From DATARH01 sp036264235 (lineage in GTDB: Bacteria > Pseudomonadota > Alphaproteobacteria > ATCC43930 > CGMCC-115725), in contig DATARH010000264.1 of the NCBI GenBank assembly GCA_036264235.1, forward strand, positions 1 to 5,828: a DNA stretch of 5,828 nucleotides, given 5' to 3'. The first letter of the stretch is position 1, and each line of letters starts with the position of its first letter. The notes under the pieces are model-generated. The model was not told the origin of the DNA and did not search any database. It saw only the letters and a list, made by a program, of their open reading frames with translations. Shown in pieces: positions 4,977-5,828 of the stretch. Made by a program: the position numbers and the translations under genes.

Positions 4977-5828
4977 ATGAAACGGGCATTCGTGTTTCCG
5001 GGACAGGGATCGCAGGCGCCCGGCATGGGCCAGGCCTTGGCGCAGAGCTTTACCGCCGCGCGCCTCCTTTTCGAGGAGGTCGACGACGCGCTGTCGCAGC
5101 GCCTGTCGCGGCTGATGTTCGAGGGGCCGGAAAGCGATTTGATGCTGACCGAGAACGCCCAGCCGGCCCTCCTCGCCAACAGCCTCGCGGTGATGCGCGT
5201 CCTCGAAAGCGAGGCCGGCTTCGACCTCGCCCGCGGCGCCGCTTATGTCGCCGGCCACTCATTGGGCGAGTATTCGGCGCTGGCCGCCGCCGGCGCGCTG
5301 CCGGTCGCCGACGCCGCCCGCCTCGTCAAGCGCCGCGGCCAGGCGATGCAGAAGGCGGTGCCGGTCGGCGAGGGCGCGATGGCGGCCCTCCTTGGGATCG
5401 ACATGGAGGGCGCCGAGGCGGTCGCCCGCGACGCCGCCGAGGGCGAAATCTGCGCCGTCGCCAACGACAACTGCCCGGGTCAGATCGTCGTCAGCGGCCA
5501 TGCCGGCGCGGTCGAGCGCGCCGTGCAGCTGGCGGCCTCGCGCGGCGCCCGCCGCTCGATGATGCTGTCGGTCAGCGCGCCGTTCCATTCGCCGCTGATG
5601 GCGCCGGCCGGCGATGTCGTGCGGGAGGCGCTCGCCGCGCTCGACCTGCAGCCGCCGCTGGTGCCGCTGGTCGCCAACGTCACCGCGGCGCCGACCGCCG
5701 ACCCCGCCGAGATCAAGGAGCTGCTGGTCGCGCAGACGACGCAGATGGTGCGCTGGCGCGAAACCATCCTCTTGTTCAAGGAGCAGGAGGTCGAGGAGCT
5801 CATCGAGATCGGCGCCGGCCGCGTGCTC
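4977..5828 (+). CDS. fabD: malonyl-CoA:acyl carrier protein transacylase, 3' end outside window
   Basis: FabD moves the malonyl group from CoA to acyl carrier protein in the cytoplasm, supplying the extender unit for type II fatty acid synthesis. The 284 visible codons cover most of a protein that is usually about 310 residues. Landmarks: FVFPGQGSQ (5-13) with Gln10 of the oxyanion hole; the nucleophile elbow GHSLGEYSAL (93-102) with Ser95; Arg120 in KRRG, matching the arginine that binds the malonyl carboxylate (Arg117 in E. coli); SAPFHSPLM (200-208) with catalytic His204; and VRWRETI (258-264). All key residues are present, so it should be active. The ATG at 4977 is set by the conserved N-terminus; its Shine-Dalgarno sequence is weak. 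In alphaproteobacteria fabD is commonly followed by fabG, acpP and fabF, which would lie beyond the window. As an essential housekeeping gene it marks host chromosome. Confidence 0.97.
   Translation, partial: MKRAFVFPGQGSQAPGMGQALAQSFTAARLLFEEVDDALSQRLSRLMFEGPESDLMLTENAQPALLANSLAVMRVLESEAGFDLARGAAYVAGHSLGEYSALAAAGALPVADAARLVKRRGQAMQKAVPVGEGAMAALLGIDMEGAEAVARDAAEGEICAVANDNCPGQIVVSGHAGAVERAVQLAASRGARRSMMLSVSAPFHSPLMAPAGDVVREALAALDLQPPLVPLVANVTAAPTADPAEIKELLVAQTTQMVRWRETILLFKEQEVEELIEIGAGRVL

Overview
The window (5,828 bases, very GC-rich) looks like an alphaproteobacterial chromosome. It carries the tail-tip and lysis end of a prophage or prophage remnant, followed directly by the host gene fabD. 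The host assignment rests on the FabD sequence and on intergenic palindromic elements of a kind I associate with Hyphomicrobiales and Rhodospirillales; the genus cannot be read from the window.

Region 1 (1-202) is anomalous. The minus strand encodes the C-terminal part of an S24/LexA-type repressor peptidase, with the catalytic-type lysine but no serine region. It meets, head to head, a plus-strand tail gene that also appears to lack its 5' end. Either a deletion or rearrangement fused two parts of a phage genome here, or the assembly is chimeric.

Region 2 (153-2602) holds the tail-tip proteins. A 422-aa protein resembles the hub part of phage tail-tip proteins, and a 344-aa protein resembles the C-terminal part of the same kind of protein. 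A 146-bp spacer with a three-hairpin palindromic element separates them. The end of the first protein and the start of the second share a PGL(I)TP sequence, so this may be one gene split by the element.

Region 3 (2603-4905) is a lysis cassette interleaved with repeats. It contains a single-pass membrane protein with a coiled coil, an N-acetylmuramidase-type endolysin, a strong intrinsic terminator, a holin-like membrane protein fused to a lipoprotein-like C-terminus, and a small lipoprotein. A plausible division of labour is inner-membrane permeabilisation by the holin part, peptidoglycan cleavage by the muramidase, and outer-membrane disruption by the lipoproteins, perhaps with the coiled-coil protein; only the muramidase role is well supported. 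The gaps hold a second palindromic family (2619-2747), a nested inverted repeat built partly of 8-bp iterations (3098-3293) and a half-copy of the first element (3936-3963).

Region 4 (4916-5828) has a good sigma70-type promoter just after the last phage-like gene, then fabD, which runs off the window after 284 codons. No integrase, att site, tRNA, CRISPR array or insertion sequence is visible. I found no clear new biological system. The most unusual points are the repressor/tail junction, the apparently split tail gene, and the holin-lipoprotein fusion with an embedded ribosome-binding site.
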